From Cristatella mucedo (lineage: Eukaryota > Bryozoa > Phylactolaemata > Cristatellidae): a DNA stretch of 64,000 bases. A program made the translations under genes and the position numbers. Under the pieces are notes generated by a model. That model was not told the origin of the DNA. It made no database searches and saw only the letters and a program-made list of their open reading frames with translations. The stretch spans positions 1,186,001 to 1,250,000 of the forward strand of contig WPIO01000087.1 of the NCBI GenBank assembly GCA_009760855.2, written 5' to 3'. Shown piece by piece: positions 10,720-21,790 of this stretch. Positions within the stretch are counted from its first letter, which is position 1, and each line of letters opens with the position of its first letter.

Positions 10720-13700
10720 TTCTTAAATAATAATAATAATAATAATGCACTTGATAAAGCGCCCTCAGAGAACTTAATCTTTTTCTAGGCGCTTTACATT
10801 TGCTGCAAAGTGATAGGCAATTAAATAGTAAGTAAAATCATGCTTGAAAAACAAACAAAATGAATAATATGGTTAGGGGTTACATGCACAGGGTGAGCAT
10901 GCAAATGTGGTTAGTGGCAGCATGCACAGTGTCAGCACGCATAAGCACATCAAGGACGAATCACAGGGACCCACTAAACCCTGTCCTAAATAGGAGTATT
11001 TTTAAGTTTCTTATAAATGTGGTCAGGTCATGGGATTTTCTGATGCAGGTCTGGAGGGAGTTCCAGACTTTGGGTATCCAATACCACGAGCTAAATGCAC
11101 GGTCTCCAAAGGATTTAGAGTTTGTACGAGGTATTTCCAGACTGTTGGATTCCGAAAAGCAGGTGGTACGATGCTTGGCCTGATGGGATAGTATATCTGA
11201 AAGATAGGCTGGAGCCATAGAATGAAGAGACCTAAAAGTGAGCGACAAAACCTTGAAGTCAATCCGTTGCCTCACTGGTAGCCAGTGCAGGTCGGCGAGA
11301 AGTGGAGTAATGTGGCAACTGCAACGCTCACGACAGACAAGCCTAGCTGCAGAGTTTTGCACCAGCTGCAATCGCCTGATCGCACATGCTGGTAGGCCAG
11401 TAAGCAGTGAGTTGCAGAAGTTGAGACGGGATGTCACGAATGCATGAACCAACTTGGACGTGGTATCCTTTTCTAAACAAGCCCTAATTTTAGCAATGTT
11501 ATGAAGCTGAAAATAGGCAGATTTGACTGTGGAACTGATGTGGTCGTCTAACGAGAGGTCGCTTTGGAATATGACACCTAGATTTCGAGCTGATTCAACA
11601 GGAGATATGCTGGCAGAGCCAATTTTAAAAGTCAGCCTTTCCAATCTCTGAATCATACTGGGTTTGCCCATAACTAGTAAGTTAGTTTTATCATCGTATT
11701 GTTTTAGAAAATTTGCTGCCATCCATGTGCGGATGTCATCAATGCATGCAGCAAGTGAGTATAGAGAATTTGAGGTGCTCAAAAGCTGGGAGGGATTAAA
11801 GCAAAGGTACGACTGAGTGTCATCCGCATAGAAGTGAAAGCCTAGATTGTGCTTTGCAATCACATCAGCAAGAGGGAGAGTATAAACCGTGAAAAGAACC
11901 GGACCTAGCCCAGAGCCCTGAGGTACTCCATATTTTAGAGGTACTTCAGATGATCTTTGTCCATTCACGTCAATACTCTGGAGTCTCCCACTGAGATAGG
12001 ACCTGAACCACTGCAGAGCAGTGCCAGTGATGCCCAGGCGAGATGAGAGGCGCTCTAGAAGAAACTTTGTGATCGATGGTATTAAAAGCTGCCGAAAGAA
12101 CGAGCAAAACAAGCAGAGACACTCTACCCATGTCTGCATTCCTAAGTAGGTCGTTGTATACCCTAAGCAATGCTGACTCTGTGGAGTGATTAGCTCTAAA
12201 GCCGGACTGGAACTTACTAGCAAGGTGTGAGGTTTCGATATGTACCCAGGCTGGGTTCGGTTGGCTGGGACCGGACGGCTTTAGTGAGGGTTAGGGTCAC
12301 CGGCTAGGCCGGGGTCGGACCCTACGGCATGGCCGGATGTATGCGGTGACGTGAGGTCACCGGGGCTCTTGGGTACGGGAAGTAGGCCAAGTAAGTCGTC
12401 GTGTTGGAGGCTCCCGGTCTCGCCGAGTTATGCACCTGGATTCGTGCAGGCGTGCTCCGGCGATGCTGCCACACACGCAAGGGAACGAGTACCCAAGGCC
12501 CGAGCGGAGCTGGATAGCTCGCTCGTTGTTGACTTGTTTTATGCTTTGCCCGTGTAGCGTGTTCGTGACCCCCCCCGTGTGTTGGCGTCTTTCGGTGGAA
12601 GCTTACGACTGTGGTAGTTGTCGACTCGGACTAGCCAGCAGTTACTCAGCCAGCCGGGTTTTGGACGGCGTACGCTCGTACTGTTGGATTCGGAGTCGGT
12701 ACAACGACAGGACTGCGGAAGCCGACTGACCCCAACTAACATGTTTGTTCGCGCTTGCTGCATCGTCTTGCGCCCCCGTAGTGTACTGTGTATAGGACCC
12801 TCCCTGTAGACTTGTTTAGTTGCTCTGTTGTTGTTGGCGCATGCGTTATAAAGATGTTTAACCTGACGGCCGCTCGTCTTAACCTAGCTCGGCAGCATGG
12901 CGAGCGGCAGCGTGGCCAGAGTATGGCGGGGTTTGGCGGGAAATAGCCTTTGACCCCAGGAACTCGGTTACAGATATTTGAGTTTAGCTCGTCTGCCACG
13001 ACCCGTTCCAGTGTCTTTGATAGAAATGGTAGAAGGGAGACTGGGCGGTAGTTGCTCAAGTTCTCTTGGTCTAGTGTTGCTTTCTTGAGGAGAGGCCTGA
13101 CTACAGCTTTTTTGAAAGGTGCTGGGACATGACCTGAAGCTAATGACATAACTATGATGTTAGTTATGCATGGCAGCAGCAGATCAATGCAACGTAGGAG
13201 CAGGACAGTGGGAATAGGGTGCAGAGGACTTGTTGTCTTCTTTGATTGAGATACGAACTTTTGGACTAGATCACTGGTGACCTGCTTAAATGCAGACACT
13301 GAGGTGCAGCCAGGAACCGAGGAACAGCATTCTAGTGGGGAGGTTGTCATCGCAGGGATGGATTCCCTGATCTTGTCAATCTTCCGCACACATAATCGAG
13401 AGAAGCGATCGGCTAGATCTTCACAAGGATCGTCAGGTAAGGAGCTAATCTGGGAACTGTTGAGGAGATGGTTTAATATCGACATCAGCATTTTTGGATT
13501 GTGCATTTGTGATTCAACAATGTTTTTATAGAAGCTAGACTTGGCCTTTGCTAGGATCGATTGATACGACTTACAGTAGTCTTCATAAGCCTGTCGATGG
13601 ACTGTTAGTCCGGATCTTTTGCATGCTTTTTCAAGCTTTCGTTTAGTAGACCTTGCTAGTTTAATGTCTGTGGTAAACCATAGGCCGTCTGGGCGGGGTT

Positions 13701-13789
13701 GCACAGTGCACTTTGTCAGAGGTGCAAACTCGTCGAGCGTGTCAGCTAGTGTCTTGTTGTAGCTATCTACCAATGATGACAGATCGGAT
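10720..13789 (-). pseudogene. CR1/L2-like LINE, reverse transcriptase ORF (inactive)
   Basis: This is the longest retrotransposon ORF in the window, on the minus strand. The N-terminal part of RT lies at 13,788-12,973 (VVRPLLKKATLD, NYRPVSLLPFLSKTLE). The rest continues at 12,236-10,961 with QSGFRANHSTESALL, YGVPQGSGLGPVLF (motif B), FYADDTQ (motif C) and a conserved C-terminus ending FRTGFSGSL. The 3' UTR and (TTA)n tail reach ~10,730. The copy is dead. An LTR interrupts it at 12,241-12,972. One extra T near 12,055 causes a frameshift. The motif A aspartate is replaced (LLVLSAAFNTIDH where the family has LLDLSAAFDTIDH). The endonuclease domain is missing, because the element stops at the TA-repeat block. 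Below 11,561 it is identical to the tandem units; above that it matches them only at about 80% by eye. Confidence 0.9.
12241..12972 (+). mobile_element. Solo LTR inserted in the LINE (copy 1)
   Basis: A 732-bp segment interrupts the RT reading frame exactly. It starts TGTACCC and ends GGTTACA (TG...CA, short inverted termini). It is flanked by GATA/GATAT (12,237-12,240 and 12,973-12,976/7), which reads as a 4- or 5-bp target-site duplication. Removing it restores the coding sequence ELNSNIETSHL. A TATA-like ttataaag lies near 12,846, as expected upstream of the transcript start in an LTR read on the plus strand. No internal gag/pol region is present, so it is a solo LTR. Three related copies occur in the window. 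Confidence 0.8.
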
Positions 13790-13809
13790 AAAGGTCATTA
13801 AAGTTAACG

Positions 13810-13857
13810 GTCATTAAATTATAATAAATTATATATAAATATATAATAAATAAATAA

Positions 13858-13888
<31 letters not shown>

Positions 13889-13891
13889 ATT

Positions 13892-13936
<45 letters not shown>

Positions 13937-14008
13937 TTATGATATATATATATATATATATTATACATATTGTATATATATATATTATATAATATATATA
14001 TATATATA

Positions 14009-14052
<44 letters not shown>

Positions 14053-14121
14053 GTATATATATATATATATATATCATAAATAATAATATATAAATATATA
14101 TATATAAATTAATTGTTCGTT
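13810..14121. repeat. (TA)n-rich block flanked by a 20-bp direct repeat
   Basis: About 310 bp of nearly pure TA/TAAT repeats. The same 20-bp sequence lies on each side (13,790-13,809 and 14,122-14,141). LINE coding sequence stops at the left copy and I do not recognise it to the right of the block. Confidence 0.9.
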
Positions 14122-14141
14122 AAAGGTCATTAAAGTTAACG

Positions 14142-16303
14142 ACTTTTTACTTGCTGTTCAGAGCATTGATATTTTTAGGCAGTGCTAAATTTGGGACAAC
14201 TAAATTCATCGTGAGAGTCGATGTGTGATTGTCAATAATAGTTTGAAGTTGTGTCGCTCTCTCTCCTCGTGGCTGCGCCTAGCAAGAAGAGTAAGCAGAT
14301 TTTCGGCCAGGTGGATATCGGCACTAGTCCAAGCAACGGGACACTTCACTGTGCACTGTAAGTTCAACATGTCTACTATTGAAGCAGATCAGTCACTGAA
14401 AATCGCCAACTAGATCACTAGAAGTGTCATTCGAGGGCCTTTCCAAATGTTAGAAGTAAACGCCTGCTGATTCAACAGCCTAATTTATATAGGAGCAGAA
14501 GAGCCCTGTTGGCTATCACTACTGCTTGCCGAAATGACGAATTGCCTACTGTACGACCCGTACTTACGACCTGGGCCGTGAAATGCGAGTAACCGAAGCT
14601 CACCAGCTAAGCAAAGACCTAGGCTTCAACAATGGGCATGTGCCAAATAACATAGGGGCTTATTTAACTGGATTTGCAGCACGAACTTAAACGAAACATC
14701 AAACTAGAAGTAAGAATCCTGGCTGTGCCACCTGTGATTCGAAGAAGAGGTAGAAAGGTGATGTGTTGTGCTGTGGTTTGAGTTCCTTCGTCCACCTCTG
14801 CAGAGAGGTATATGATATCAGGTAATTAGAACTGAAGCTTTAGGACTGTAGAAAAGAGTATCCCTACCGATTATGACGTCCTGTCAGTTGTACCAGACAC
14901 ATTTAATAGTCCTGGTCAAAACCGGAAGTCATCAGGAAGGTCAAAACAGAATAAAGGAGACAAAGGCAACCTCGGCAAGTCACAACGACGGCAACATACG
15001 TTGCTCGAGAAGCTATGCATAGATTGGCCACGGAGACCACGACATCTCTTGGAATCAGATGGTGCTTCCTTAATGTCAACTTCACTAGATCCCATCTGCA
15101 GCTTAAAGACTACGCGAGCTCTTGTGCTACATGTAGAACAGCAAACCTTGGGCGAACGATCCACCGCTTGCGGTGCAACTGCCGAGCACCCCACTGTTAA
15201 AATGCAGCTGCAGCAAGTACGATCGCGAACCAGGCGCAAACAGTGGCCCATTCAACAAAGCTGGCAATGATTCGCTGGTCACCAGAGCCTTGATTACATC
15301 GTGTTCAAGTCAACAGCTGACACAGCGTTGATCGTCAGGGGTGCAGTAGCAGCAGCAGCAGCCGAAGCTGGTTCGCATCGGCAACGTCACAAATATCACA
15401 ATCGAAGCGCTCACTCTCACAGTGCTGCACTCACGTCAGACGTCAGTGGTGCCGCGGGATGGTCGAAATACTTTGCTACAGCTTCGCGACTTTCGTGGAG
15501 CCCTGCAGCATTATAGACAGGACATGCCAGGTGCTAATAAAATGAAGACAGAGCCAAACAAGCAAGACAGGCGAGAAGCGATCGCGAAATCGATGAAGAC
15601 AACCAGAGACGACGTGCCACTGGAGCCTGCGGGCAGGACGGCCAGCTCCAATGCATGATCGAAGCAGAGCTTAAGCGCTAGTCGTCTGGCTAGCGGCACT
15701 GCATCCGCGAATCGCTGCCCCTCCTCCTCGCGTGCGCCCCTTGCCTTCGAAGCTAGCGGCACGACGAGCAGCAACGGCTCAAGCAGAGTGCCACTCCCAC
15801 TATCCGGCTTCCGGTGTCCTTTGCTGGTCAGCAGCGTCTCTCCACTTACGCGTGCCGTATCATCTCAAGGCATGGCTGCTCAATCTGCCATCGGCTCAAA
15901 TCGTTTGGGCTTTTTTTTAAGGACTTACATTTGTTCACACCGTAAACAAGTGTGTCTTGAGCTCTTTCTGCTTACCTCTGCTCTGCGATGTGACGGCTTG
16001 GGGGGTCGTCTTGTGCTCTCAAATTTATTTAGGTCTACGACAATGTCTACCAAACACTGAGCCATAGGACGCCTTAACGAACTTTTTTCGATCTAAAAGA
16101 AATTTAATATTTGGGACTGCATAAAGATAGCATACATTCTTAACCAGACCTAGGCTTTCTTCTGTACGTATGACCGACCACTTTAAGAAGCTATTTCTCA
16201 CCTTCGAAGGATCGATGCAAACTAAGACAGTCGCGAGCTATTTCGACAAACAAAAATGGGAATATGGCACCCTGGTATTACAGAAGATCGCTTAAATCCC
16301 GAA
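14142..16303. other. No gene recognised
   Basis: Several short open frames occur (e.g. 15,001-15,270 plus, 15,511-15,774 minus), but none shows a known motif, splice pattern or repeat relationship that I can support. The stretch may hold the decayed 5' part of the LINE or unique intergenic or intronic DNA. Confidence 0.3.
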
Positions 16304-16375
16304 AATGTTGAGCACCTAGAAAGAGATTGAGTTCTCTGAGGGCGCTTTATCAAGTGTGCTACTATTATATTATAT
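16304..16375 (+). mobile_element. LINE 3' tail fragment
   Basis: Plus-strand copy of the local LINE 3' end: gcacctagaaagagattgag, the ttctctgagggcgctttatc segment, then an A/T-rich repeat. It is severely 5'-truncated, with no coding part. Confidence 0.8.
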
Positions 16376-16907
16376 TGCGAAACGTCTTGCCACTCTATCT
16401 GATGGTTGGGCTTATTAACAAGCTAATCATCTATGCTGTGGACGTTAACCCAGTAAGCTATACTTAAAGCTTTTTTCAGCAATAAGCTTTGACTTTCTCA
16501 CACGTAAACTTTAAGGCATCTGCAAGTGCCAGTGAGAACATGCAGACTGGACGTTCGTGGATTTGCAAAGTTTTTTGTACTGACAAATTGGTTTGCCATT
16601 TTTCATAGGAGAGCTAATGCTAAGAAACATCCGTTGAAAAGTTTCCAAGGTTACTAGCTTCAGAAGCCAAGTTCATCGATACCCTGTAGCATTTCAAATG
16701 AATATTCATGTCATCCTTTAGTGTTGCTTAGAAGCTATTGACCCTTCGCCCCAAGCTGGTCCTCGGTGCGATGACTCCCCCTCCTAGCTGCAAGCAGCTG
16801 GGAGGGGTCATCGCCAGAGATATTCACTTAGGGCAGCTTGAATAGTCGAACAAACCGGCTTATTTCTTTTTTTTATTGTATGAGGTTTGATGCAGGAGCC
16901 AATGCAC

Positions 16908-16909
16908 AC

Positions 16910-16983
<74 letters not shown>
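16908..16983. repeat. (TA)n(TG)n compound microsatellite
   Basis: A TA run passes directly into a TG run. It sits in otherwise unannotated DNA; the open frames reading TH/YI repeats across it are not genes. Confidence 0.95.
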
Positions 16984-16984
<1 letters not shown>

Positions 16985-18375
16985 TGCATGTATCTCCGTC
17001 CGTAACTCCACAAAGCCATAAAGACTGTAGGTGTTATGCATGAGAGTTTGGTATAGCTCACTCAAAGGCCAAGCGGCTTCCGAAACCCATTCGGTAGCGA
17101 CATAAAAAATTGGAGCAGAGTCAGGAGAGAAGTGGTAATGAGTAGAATTGAAGTTGCAGTTTAGGACGGCTGGAAAGAACGTGCCATAGTCGGCAGCAGG
17201 AGAGTAGTTATTGTTGTGTAAGAATTATGGAAGCATGCTCCACAGTCAAGGACCTGCAGAGAAAAGGTTTATGTCACCAATGGTTTTTGAGTGGAGGAAT
17301 GGGACAGCTAATTTGCTGTTCCTACATGACCTGAGGAAAGGAGGACGCTGAAATTGGCGTAGCTATTCAGCCAGGTATGAAAGAGATAAGCCGTTGTCGG
17401 CCTTGTGGCTCAGCTTAACAAGTCTGCTTTGTATCTGTTGATCGACAGGCAGCATCCAAGCTCTTTTAGCAAAAGTGACACACGGTAAAACCTCCGGGAC
17501 TCGCGAAGTAGATTTGCAGCTATATTGATAGCCAGCTGCAGTGGTTTAGCGGCTTTACTGAGTAGGCCAGCCATAAGGGAGTTACAATAATCTAGCCGAG
17601 ACAGGACCAAGAAGCTAGCTCATTTTTTGCATGCCACAGTGGGTGATAGTTCCTAATCTTAGCTACTGATTGGATGTGATGGCTTGTTGCGGAAGCGGTC
17701 TTCTTAACAAAGCTTTCAAAATATAGGCAGCTGTCAAAGACAACACCAAAACTCGGTGCAGATCATGATGGTCACGCAACAGAATCGCGTATTAGAAGAG
17801 CAAAGCCTTTTAGTCCAGCCACACCCTTAGGTTGTAGTATGAGCAGCACCTCAGTCTTATTGTCGTTCAGTTTAAGGAAATGAAACGACATCCAGGATCT
17901 AATGTCGGCAAGGGAACTATTTAGTTTATCAATCGCTGCAGCAGAAACCGATGGCTTAAATGACAAATGCAATTTCGTATCACCAGCATAAAGCGATATC
18001 CTATTCCACAGGCCTTAGTCACTTTCCCCAGAAGTTGAGTATGAAGGGAGAACACCAAAGAACCGATGATGGAGCCTTGCGGAATTCTACAAGTGATTGG
18101 TCTGGCAAATGGGACCTGACCCACACACGATATGGATTGAACAAGATCGGTCAAGGGCAATTTAAACCACTCCAGTGCCTCGTCTACCACACAGATCGTT
18201 GTTCTCAATCGTTCTAATAAGACATCACGACCAATGGTTTCGACGGCATCTGATGGATCTTGTAGCAGTAGGTTAGTGACAATCCAGTCCGTATTACTGT
18301 TTAGGATGTCATTGGCTACACAGAGGGGAACAGTTTTGGTGGATTGCTGCAGCTTGAACTCCGGTTGAAATGGTT

Positions 18376-18777
18376 ATGAATTTTTATTATTTTCAAAACT
18401 CCTTTGCTGCATGCATTGATGACATTCGCATATTGATGAAAGCGAATTTTCTTCTATTCAATGATGACAAAAATAACTTATTGGTTAGTTTTCCGATTTC
18501 CGTCACGACATTCCCTGACTCGGCCATATTTAAAAAGAACCTACCTGTGATTTATCCTTTATGGGCTTATGCCTGCTGACACTGTTACATGCTGCCACTA
18601 ACTACACTTGCATGCTGACTTTGTGCATGTCACCTCTAACCATGTTATTCATGTGTTTTATCAAGCATGATATCACTTACCATTCGAATTTTTCGTTTGC
18701 GGCAAATATAAAGTGCCCAGAAAAAGATTGAGTTCTCTGAGGGTTCTTTAATAAGTTTATTATTATTACTATTATAA
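18376..18777 (+). mobile_element. Rearranged LINE copy nested in the older LINE
   Basis: Plus-strand reading gives an RT piece (FAACIDDIRILMKANFL, then FNDDKNNLLV) matching the array LINE. Downstream sequence leads to a 3' tail (aaagtgcccagaaaaagatt ... attattattactatta). Most of RT is missing, so it is 5'-truncated and internally deleted. It lies in opposite orientation inside the minus-strand LINE and is therefore younger. Confidence 0.75.
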
Positions 18778-19727
18778 GGCGTGCAACCATCTACTTAGCG
18801 ACCATTTTTGAAAAGATCTTTGGCAAAAAAGCAAGATGGTAAAATGGGCGACAGTTTGCAGGGACCTCTTCATCTAATCCAGGCATTTTAAGTTTCATTC
18901 TAATGATGGCCGATTTGAAGGACTTGGGTACAACCCCTTTTCCAGTGAAGCTTTCGAAATTTTAGTTATTGCTGAGCTAAGTTGGTCTGCCTGCGAAGAC
19001 CATAGGGACGATGGCATAGGGTCTTCAGGAGACGAGCTCGTTTTACGAGACGTTAGTAGCCATAGCCCAATCAGAATTCTCAGAAAAAACTAAAGGAAGG
19101 TCAGAGGTTGCGATTCAGCAATTATTTTAGTTGGATGGGTCTTAAAGGAGGCACGACTGTTCACAATTTATTCATTAAAGATGGCTGAAAACCTTTTAGC
19201 CGAGCCGCTATTAACTATGAAATGAGACTTCTCAAGTGAAGCCAGAAATTGTTTACTGTCTCATAAATCTGTTTTGGTCCGACTGGCAGGACTTTAGTTT
19301 TTGAAGTAAAGAAGAACCTCTGGCTTTTTTAGCTGCCTGGCGCGGACTCGTAGAAAGTTTTTGAAATTCACTAGATCTTCATTAGACCTTGACACTTTAA
19401 AACGGCGAGCATTTTTTCAAGTTTCTTTTGTAAATTGAAAGAGACCTCTGTGACTCTGTACGTCCAGAGCAAAGTTACTAAGTTTCATGGTCACTGTATC
19501 AGTGAAGGTATCAAGGCTGTCGTTCGAGTCTTGGTGCAGGTTAAGAAGACCTGCCTCATATCTGGTCATCTTGGTGAATGTTTTTTAAGTTACGATGCTG
19601 GACGATTTCGACATTACCCGGTATGTACAACGGAGCAGGAACAGTAAACAAGACCGGGCAATGATCCCAAAGAGTCAGCGAGCACACCACAAGGTCAGCG
19701 GGCAGACCTCATTTTTGATCAAAAGAT

Positions 19728-20260
19728 CTAGGATACGGCCGCCGACGTGGGAGTATAATTAACGTGTTGGACCACATAAAAATTCGCCAGACAGTTAGGA
19801 AATGAGTAGACCTGACTGTTGCTATTGTTGCCACCGTGAACGTTGAGGTCTCCGGCAATTAGTAACAGTCTGTCGCACACAAATAGTTTAGCGAAGACTT
19901 CCAAAAATTTCTCTATAAACAAATCTAGACAGCTAGAAGGAGGTCGGTATGTCACAACAGTGAGAGGCACTGTCTTTGATGAGGACCTGATTGCAACCGA
20001 TTCAAACGATGGTCCATGCGAAAAACCGCTTGACTTAGAGCCAAAAGATTCACGAACAATAGCAACCCAGCTGCCAATATTGTCATATCCTATGGACTGC
20101 AAGACTGAGAACGCCGGCGTTTTATCAGCCGTTTAACAGATCTTAATCACAGATGAACAGTTACCGAGCACGGTGTCATCCACGTATCGATCAGCAGAAA
20201 AGCATCTAGCTTCACCGGGACAGCCCAACCGTGGATAACTAACCCCTTGGTTTTTAGCGA
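19728..20260 (-). pseudogene. LINE endonuclease (APE/EEP-type) remnant
   Basis: The minus-strand frame contains TVVTYRPPSSCLDLFIEKF and LLLIAGDLNVHGG. GDLNVH is the catalytic Asp/Asn/His-type motif of the exonuclease-endonuclease-phosphatase fold that nicks target DNA in non-LTR retrotransposons. It belongs to the 17.3-20.3 kb element and is broken on both sides. Confidence 0.75.
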
Positions 20261-20499
20261 GCGGACATTTAACAGGTAGAATAAAAGAGGCTGTCCAATC
20301 ATTGAGAGATGCCGATTAAGTGCCTTGCGTTCTAAGCGTCATGTAGCCAGCCCGCCCCGCATGCGCAGCTCCTTCGAATTTAAATTATAGCTTAATAACG
20401 TACCGTAGTGCAGACGGAGCTACTAAAATTTGATATGTCGAGCTGGGTGTCGCCTGACCTAGAGGCCATTCTCGGAAGGGCAAAGTCCAGGGTCGGCTC

Positions 20500-20897
20500 C
20501 TAGAGGCTTGAGTACCGGAACTCTCGACCGGTGTGGACTTTTACTCTGACGGACTAATCAGTTACTCAGCTAGCCGGATCTTAGAATGCGAACGTGTGTA
20601 CAATGGAAATGGACCCGGTGCAACGCCGAGACTCCGGAAATCGGTTGAGCAACTGTCACGTTTGTGAGTGCTTGCTGCATCACCTCGAGCCCAAATAGTT
20701 TGCTGCGTGTAGGATCCTGCCTGTAGCATTGTCTAGTTGCCCCTACGTAGCGCATGCGTCTGTCTATATAAATTATTGTCTACCGGTTGTCACCCTCGCG
20801 ACACTGTCTCCTTGGAGCGCCCCTCGTAGCGACCCAGAGCAGGCATAACAAACGAGCCACAGTGGGAATTGGCTAGTACTCCGGAGACCCGGTTACA
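20500..20897 (+). mobile_element. Diverged LTR (copy 3, 5' end unclear)
   Basis: Shares cagttactcagctagccgga, the gcttgctgcat stretch and a TATA box (tctatataaatta, ~20,764) with LTR copy 1, and ends in the same cggttaca terminus. The left part has diverged too far to set the start. Confidence 0.6.
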
Positions 20898-21490
20898 TTA
20901 ACGGTCGATGGTCAAATTTTGACAACATGGCGAGGCACGGCAAGTGGGCTACTACCGCTACGAGTGCTCGTCAGCAGTTTATACTTAACGGGTCGTAGGT
21001 TCTATAACCGAGTGTTTTACATTAGCAACTCAGGATACAGGCAAGTTCTGACTGACCCTCAGAAGAAAGCTCGCCGGTAGTTATTATCTGATGGCGACAT
21101 CGCTTCTTGCGCTAAACAGGTCCTGTTTTGAGTAGCATGTCCGAATACAGCTCATGAACAGGCGCAGCGAACACATCAGCAGAATACCTGAATGTATCGC
21201 GAAGAAATCAGTAAAGGCGAACACCGAGCGTGGAGTCGGCCTCTTGCGGCCCGGGCCCGCTCTTCTGCAGGAGCCAAATTTCCTTGTCATTTGTGATTTC
21301 ACTAGCGTAGCACCATGGTAATTATGTAACCGCACAGAGAAGCTCGTCCCCCGGTTCTCTACCGGTGGACTGTGCGATGCAGTGCTGCAGAGCGGTTTAA
21401 ACACAGGCGGCCACAACTGGGTGCCGAAAGCAACAGTTTATTGTGGGCCTGTTAGTAGTGGTTACTCGCCGGCGCAAGCGCTTTACTCGG
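20898..21490. other. No gene recognised
   Basis: Nothing beyond short unrelated open frames. A minus-strand frame at 21,084-21,416 has no recognisable motif. Confidence 0.3.
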
Positions 21491-21646
21491 CGCGCACCGG
21501 ACCGACGGAGTTAACTTCGCGAACTCCCGAAGCCCGAGTATAACCAACTATCCTGTGCGTTTACGCGGCGCGTACCGGACCGGCGGAGTTAATTGCGCGA
21601 ACTCATGAAGCCCGCGTATAATAAACTATCCTATGCGCGCGTCGCT
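21491..21646. repeat. Two-copy tandem duplication, 78-bp period
   Basis: cgcgcaccggaccgacggag at 21,491 recurs with a few changes at 21,569, followed in both copies by matching gttaa...cgcgaactc...gaagccc...tata...aactatcct text. Confidence 0.85.
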
Positions 21647-21790
21647 AGCGCTGGTCCCAACCCCGAAGGCGGGTCGCTACAGCACCCCAAGATACGAGCA
21701 GCTAACTGAGTAGCCGGCAGAACGCAACTGCGCAGTCAAAGTTGCACTTAGCTGTCCGTCGCCGTAGGTTCGTCTCTTATGCACTCGAAG

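Larger units (their letters stand above)
1..11561 (-). repeat. Head-to-tail array of ~2.12-kb units containing a LINE 3' half
   Basis: The sequence beginning gcaaaatcacttattgc recurs at 1, 2117, 4238, 6355, 8473 and 10591, so unit lengths are 2116, 2121, 2117, 2118 and 2118 bp, followed by a partial sixth unit. Units are almost identical and differ mainly by one- to five-base changes in homopolymers and short repeats. Read on the minus strand, each unit holds degraded reverse transcriptase (RT), then the well-kept RT C-terminus, the LINE 3' UTR and a (TTA)n tail. About 0.8 kb of unrecognised DNA separates one LINE tail from the next RT. Near-identity of the units points to recent amplification or ongoing homogenisation. 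The true copy number could differ from the assembled one. Confidence 0.95.
17340..20330 (-). pseudogene. Older degraded LINE with RT and endonuclease remnants
   Basis: Minus-strand pieces run in LINE order. The endonuclease lies at about 20,260-19,728. RT N-terminal debris lies at ~19,450-18,780. An RT centre with CRIPQGSIIGSLVFSLHTQL lies near 18,130-18,050. The C-terminal piece LSRLDYCNSLMAGLLSKA lies near 17,600. Stops and frameshifts are frequent and the YADD box is not intact. It belongs to the same broad CR1/L2 group as the array LINE but is clearly a different, older lineage. A plus-strand LINE fragment is inserted at 18,376-18,777. The exact outer ends are estimates. Confidence 0.75.

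Noticed and set aside
1-11561. CRISPR-like array
   Set aside because: Units are 2.1 kb, contain LINE coding sequence and have no short repeat/spacer structure; the DNA is clearly from an animal genome.
10961-12223. 420-residue open frame taken as an intact reverse transcriptase
   Set aside because: Its first ~55 codons are out of frame relative to RT; the true frame enters only after a one-base insertion near 12,055, and an LTR cuts the gene upstream.
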